Below are positions 61,862-64,000 of a stretch of DNA of 64,000 nt, piece after piece. Within the stretch, counting starts at the first letter, position 1. Each line of letters opens with the position of its first letter. This stretch comes from a virus. Below the pieces are notes generated by a model that worked only from the letters and a program-made list of their open reading frames with translations, had not been told where the DNA came from and did no database searches. Location: the IMG/VR virus record IMGVR_UViG_3300003321_000691, positions 32,001 through 96,000 of that record. One strand, written 5' to 3'. Both the position numbers and the translations under genes were made by a program.

Positions 61862-61935
61862 TGGTGGAGCCGGCGGGAGTCGAACCCGCATCTACGCGCT
61901 GCCAGCGCGCCGTCGTCCCGCTGGACCACGGCCCC
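61862..61935 (-). tRNA. tRNA-Ala(GGC)
   Basis: GGGGCCG pairs with CGGCTCC with G3-U70; loop CTGGCAG on GCGCG/CGCGT; encoded CCA. Confidence 0.9.
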
Positions 61936-62039
61936 ATTGTTCCCCGCTTCCGACCAAACCGGCGCCCGCGACCTCGTCATTGGAGAGTTTCAAGCTCTCC
62001 GACATGTCGCCATGACCCCGGCAGGGCCCAGGGTGGGCG
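61936..62039 (-). other. tRNA-like remnant
   Basis: This 104-base gap contains a perfect hairpin GGAGAG-CTTGAAA-CTCTCC, which would be an anticodon arm reading TGA (Ser). It also holds CCTGCCGGGGTCA, identical to the 3' end of tRNA-Arg(CCT). There is no proper acceptor pairing or T loop (TTTGGTC). Probably decayed tRNA material. Confidence 0.35.
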
Positions 62040-62114
62040 TGGCGGTCCCGACCGGAATCGAACCGGCCTATGACGGTAGACAGCCGCCCATCCTCACCAG
62101 AGGATTACGAGACC
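62040..62114 (-). tRNA. tRNA-Asp(GTC)
   Basis: GGTCTCG pairs with CGGGACC; discriminator G as in Asp; loop CTGTCTA; T arm GCCGG-TTCGATT-CCGGT; encoded CCA. Confidence 0.9.
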
Positions 62115-62189
62115 AATTGGCTTCGGCCGAGTGCCGACGTCTTACCGCCAACACCACGCTTGCGTCCCATTCCTGGGAACCGAATTCGT

Positions 62190-62735
62190 TTATGCTTCTA
62201 GCTCGCCCGTCCAGTAGAGGAAGTCCCGCCACTGGTCCGGTGTGCTTGTCTTGGAGAGCTGAAGGACTACCGCCGGCAAATCCACCGGCTGCCTCGGCTG
62301 CTTGAGCAGCTTCATGCCCGCCTGGGCCGGCGTCCGTCCCGCCTTCCGCGCGTTGCACGGCGAACAGGCCGTCACGATGTTGTCCCAGGTCGTCCGACCG
62401 CCCTGCGAGCGCGGCACAACGTGGTCGTAGGTCAGCTCGCTCATCGTGTGCTTCTTGCCGCAGTACTGGCACGTGTAGTTGTCGCGCCCGTAGATGTTCA
62501 CGCGCGAGAACTTCACCGGCTTCTTGTGCCGACGGAAACGGCGGAGGAGACGAACCACCGCCGGAATCTTGATCACGAGAACCGAGCTGCGGGCGAAGCC
62601 ATCGTACTCGGAGACGATCTCGACTTTGCCTTGGAACCACAGCGCGACCGCGCGGGTCCAGTGCACTACCTTCAGAGGCTCGTAACCCTGGTCCAGGACC
62701 AGCGTCTGCTCGTTCGTGGCGTACGTGGCTGTCAT
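62190..62735 (-). CDS. HNH endonuclease inside the tRNA array
   Basis: The 181-residue product starts at ATG 62735. Residues 1-70 have NEQTLVLDQGYEPLKVVHWTRAVALWFQG. The nuclease core is YTCQYCGKKHTMSELTYDHVVPRSQGG followed by WDNIVTACSPCNARKAGRTP, with CxxC pairs for zinc and the DHVVPRS histidine. Most likely a free-standing HNH nuclease that may act as a mobile element, or one involved in packaging. The 75 bases downstream (62115-62189) show no gene. Confidence 0.85.
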   Translation of the reverse strand: MTATYATNEQTLVLDQGYEPLKVVHWTRAVALWFQGKVEIVSEYDGFARSSVLVIKIPAVVRLLRRFRRHKKPVKFSRVNIYGRDNYTCQYCGKKHTMSELTYDHVVPRSQGGRTTWDNIVTACSPCNARKAGRTPAQAGMKLLKQPRQPVDLPAVVLQLSKTSTPDQWRDFLYWTGELEA

Positions 62736-62767
62736 GACGGTTTGCTCCTGTTCTCGTATTGTAGCGG

Positions 62768-62840
62768 GGTAGTGGACGGGGATCGAACCCGCCTGGACCG
62801 GTTCACAGCCGGACGTCCTCACCAGAAGACGACCACCACC
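62768..62840 (-). tRNA. tRNA-His(GTG)
   Basis: GTGGTGG pairs with CCACTAC, with the extra G-1 opposite C73 that marks tRNA-His. Loop CTGTGAA on GTCCGG/CCGGTC. No encoded CCA. Confidence 0.9.
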
Positions 62841-62841
62841 A

Positions 62842-62926
62842 TGGTTGCGGGAGCCAGGACTCGAACCTAGCGCTGGTCTAGCCGTTGGGGTATGAGCCCA
62901 ACCCGCCGCCGTGGCGTGTTCCCGCA
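62842..62926 (-). tRNA. tRNA with CAT anticodon and long variable region
   Basis: TGCGGGA pairs with TCCCGCA, encoded CCA. Anticodon arm GTTGGG-CTCATAC-CCCAAC has three G-C pairs next to the loop, as in initiators. The variable region (GGCTAGACCAGCG) is about 13 bases, and the T stem is extended to six pairs, giving 85 bases in total. Initiator, elongator or Ile2 identity cannot be settled. Confidence 0.7.
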
Positions 62927-62929
62927 TAG

Positions 62930-63000
62930 TCCCCCGCGCTGGACTTGAACCAGCAGCCAACCGCTTATCGAGCGGACGCTCTGCATTGAGCTAGCGAGGG
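62930..63000 (-). tRNA. tRNA-Ile(GAT), C33
   Basis: CCCTCGC pairs with GCGGGGG; D arm GCTC/GAGC; loop TCGATAA gives anticodon GAT with C33; T arm GCTGG-TTCAAGT-CCAGC. No encoded CCA. Confidence 0.85.
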
Positions 63001-63006
63001 AAGTCG

Positions 63007-63079
63007 TACGGAGCGTGGGAATCGAACCCACCGCAAGCAGTTTGTAGGACTGCGATCACCCCCAGGTGGTCTGCTCCGC
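63007..63079 (-). tRNA. tRNA-Val(TAC), C33
   Basis: GCGGAGC pairs with GCTCCGT (G-T at 1-72); GCAGT-CCTACAA-ACTGC gives anticodon TAC and C33; T arm GTGGG-TTCGATT-CCCAC. No encoded CCA. Confidence 0.85.
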
Positions 63080-63080
63080 A

Positions 63081-63154
63081 TGGTCGAGCTGGCTGGAATC
63101 GAACCAGCACTGGATGCGTCCGGGGCACCCCGACTGCCAATGTCTTTCAGCTCG
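63081..63154 (-). tRNA. tRNA-Pro(CGG), C33
   Basis: CGAGCTG pairs perfectly with CAGCTCG; GGTGC-CCCGGAC-GCATC gives anticodon CGG and C33; T arm GCTGG-TTCGATT-CCAGC; encoded CCA. Confidence 0.85.
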
Positions 63155-63155
63155 G

Positions 63156-63228
63156 TAGCGAGCGCCGGAATCGAACCGGCCACGGGCGGCTTATGGAACC
63201 GCTCTCACCTCCGGGTGAGCTGCTCGCC
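63156..63228 (-). tRNA. tRNA-Met(CAT), C33
   Basis: GGCGAGC pairs with GCTCGCT; GCGGT-TCCATAA-GCCGC gives anticodon CAT with C33; T arm GCCGG-TTCGATT-CCGGC. No encoded CCA. A lysidine-type tRNA-Ile reading ATA cannot be excluded. Confidence 0.82.
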
Positions 63229-63229
63229 G

Positions 63230-63303
63230 TGGCACGCCGCCTAGGATTTGAACCCAGCCGCTTCTGTTTTGGAGGCAGAGCCGTGCACCAGCACGCGCGA
63301 CGT
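63230..63303 (-). tRNA. tRNA-Trp(CCA)
   Basis: ACGTCGC pairs with GCGGCGT; discriminator G; loop CTCCAAA as in known tRNA-Trp; the closing pair of the anticodon stem is C-A. Encoded CCA. Confidence 0.87.
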
Positions 63304-63304
63304 A

Positions 63305-63379
63305 TGGTAGTTCCGAGAGGAGTCGAGCCTCAGCCGTCAGCGTTCGTAGCGCTGCGTCCCCAATCCCGGGAGCGGAACC
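63305..63379 (-). tRNA. tRNA-Arg(ACG)
   Basis: GGTTCCG pairs with CGGAACT; CAGCG-CTACGAA-CGCTG gives anticodon ACG, usually converted to inosine by TadA. The T loop is CTCGACT (C54 instead of T). Encoded CCA. Confidence 0.85.
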
Positions 63380-63386
63380 GTAACTG

Positions 63387-63461
63387 TGGTGACCCATGCG
63401 GGGATCGAACCCGCCTTTGCGACTTGAGAGGCCGCCGTCCACACTAGCTGACTCATGGGCC
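63387..63461 (-). tRNA. tRNA-Glu(CTC)
   Basis: GGCCCAT pairs with ATGGGTC; GCGGC-CTCTCAA-GTCGC; T arm GCGGG-TTCGATC-CCCGC; encoded CCA. Confidence 0.88.
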
Positions 63462-63462
63462 G

Positions 63463-63539
63463 TGGCGCACCGTACTGGAATCGAACCAGTCTCATCCGAC
63501 TTAACAGGTCGTCGCAATCGCCAGACATGCCACCGGTGC
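63463..63539 (-). tRNA. tRNA-Asn(GTT)
   Basis: GCACCGG pairs with ACGGTGC except the last pair; discriminator G; loop CTGTTAA on CGAC/GTCG; T arm ACTGG-TTCGATT-CCAGT; encoded CCA. Confidence 0.88.
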
Positions 63540-63544
63540 ATTCG

Positions 63545-63617
63545 AGCCTCGCGTCGGAGTCGAACCGACCACTGCCGCATTACAAGTGCGGTGCGTTCCC
63601 GCGGACGCCTGCAAGGC
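63545..63617 (-). tRNA. tRNA-Thr(TGT)
   Basis: GCCTTGC pairs with GCGAGGC; CCGCA-CTTGTAA-TGCGG; D arm GCGT/ACGC; T arm GTCGG-TTCGACT-CCGAC. No encoded CCA. Confidence 0.88.
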
Positions 63618-63619
63618 AC

Positions 63620-63693
63620 TGGAGCCCACACCCGGAGTCGAACCGGGACCGGCGGTTTACGGGACCGCTGCACGACCATCGTGCTGTGAGGGC
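63620..63693 (-). tRNA. tRNA-Thr(CGT), C33
   Basis: GCCCTCA pairs with TGTGGGC (one T-T); GCGGT-CCCGTAA-ACCGC gives anticodon CGT with C33; T arm CCCGG-TTCGACT-CCGGG; encoded CCA. Confidence 0.87.
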
Positions 63694-63811
63694 AAAAGAC
63701 GAGCGAAGATGGAAGCGAGCGTGTTTGCCGGGTACCGACCCAAAGCCCCGAGTTGAACGGGGCAGGCCCTTTTATCAGAAGAGAACACTCGCTAAGGCGG
63801 CTCGTCAAATC
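63694..63811 (-). ncRNA. Structured RNA or aberrant tRNA-like element
   Basis: Read on the minus strand, GACGAGC (near 63808) can pair with GCTCGTC (near 63700), which is followed by TTTT. Inside it AGCGAGTGTT pairs with AACACGCTCGCT. Nested within are an anticodon-like arm (CTCTT-CTGATAA-AAGGG) and a perfect T arm (CCCCG-TTCAACT-CGGGG). The parts do not assemble into a normal tRNA. It could be a decayed tRNA-Ile within a terminator-like stem or a distinct small RNA. Confidence 0.4.
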
Positions 63812-63887
63812 TGGAGCGGACGACCCGAATCGAACGGGCCTGAGACGGTTTGGAAGACCGGTGGTTCACCTTGATACCTACGTCCGC
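63812..63887 (-). tRNA. tRNA-Gly(TCC)
   Basis: GCGGACG pairs perfectly with CGTCCGC; loop CTTCCAA on CGGT/ACCG; T arm GCCCG-TTCGATT-CGGGT; encoded CCA. The stretch 63888-63973 beyond it has hairpins but no canonical tRNA. Confidence 0.87.
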
Positions 63888-63973
63888 GTGGCGGCTTCTG
63901 GGATGCCACGCTCCCACGTTCTCGACGCTCGCGCATCGAGACCGCATCCGGGTAGTCCCCGGCATTTCTACCG

Positions 63974-64000
63974 AGCGGGCGACGGGAATCGAACCCGCCA
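63974..64000 (-). tRNA. Partial tRNA at the window edge
   Basis: T arm GCGGG-TTCGATT-CCCGT and the 3' acceptor strand CGCCCGC with discriminator T are visible; the anticodon lies outside the window. Confidence 0.7.

Noticed and set aside
61480-62030. Shared tRNA 3' ends considered as attachment sites
   Set aside because: The repeated CCTGCCGGGGTCA is explained by a decayed tRNA copy, and no integrase gene is seen in the window.
61350-63874. Open frames within the tRNA array
   Set aside because: Their translations consist of repeated RxESN- and PAGLEP-type words, which are the reverse reading of tRNA T arms.

Overview
This window is part of the genome of a tailed, contractile-tail (myovirus-type) bacteriophage. 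A DUF3383-type tail sheath, a tail tube, gp25-like and J-like baseplate proteins, a DUF2184-type major capsid protein and a DUF1073-type portal lie in one block. Genes are packed with 1-4 base stop/start overlaps, GTG starts are common, and base composition is high-GC. The host cannot be named from sequence alone. A lipoprotein-like small protein and small membrane proteins in the lysis region suggest a high-GC Gram-negative host, but this is inference. I see no integrase, terminase, primase or replicative helicase here, so the window is not the whole genome.

Layout. 1-8122 (+) is a DNA metabolism block: an SSB-like protein, a cupin-like protein, a YfbR-like HD phosphohydrolase, a family A DNA polymerase with unusual Cys clusters, a DUF4031 protein, a Dam-like adenine methyltransferase, a DnaQ/oligoribonuclease-like exonuclease and a RuvC-like nuclease. 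7967-14256 (-) holds an ECF-type sigma factor with its own promoter, a GH25 endolysin, a dNMP kinase, a metallophosphoesterase, a zincin-like protein, and lipoprotein and membrane proteins that may act in lysis. 14253-33078 (-) is the tail, neck and head block. It includes a tail-chaperone gene pair joined by a -1 frameshift site, and a protease-scaffold gene.

33123-41734 (-) is the most unusual part. The MuF-like minor head protein carries an ART-like insertion. A coiled-coil protein ends in a PI3/4-kinase-like domain. The portal protein carries an ART-like region and then a complete RelA/SpoT-type alarmone synthetase domain. A stand-alone SpoT/MESH1-like HD hydrolase is encoded directly downstream of the portal. 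The same short linker, of the form D-(Y/F)-D...R-D-x(2)-G-(R/K)-(W/F), precedes each added domain. I interpret this as a set of virion-borne effector domains with a possible dedicated immunity or antidote enzyme.

41771-48191 (-) contains small Cys-rich proteins, an rIIA/rIIB pair and short early-type genes. At 48305-48442 two mirror-image promoters inside a 51-base inverted repeat fire in opposite directions. From there 48448-60893 (+) is a run of small, mostly unrecognised early-type genes. It includes a macrodomain-like protein, a HTH protein followed by a strong terminator and a new promoter, and a proteasomal-type AAA+ ATPase. 61133-64000 (-) is a dense tRNA array (23 recognisable full tRNAs, one partial at the window edge, and a few aberrant tRNA-like elements), interrupted by an HNH endonuclease gene. 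Seven of the tRNAs have C instead of U at position 33.

Control signals form two families. One is a sigma70-like promoter, TTGCGS (or close to it)-N16/17-TAYGTT/TATTGT, usually with a short palindrome in the spacer. The other is a dispersed TGGCAY-N5-TTGC motif found next to the starts of structural genes.
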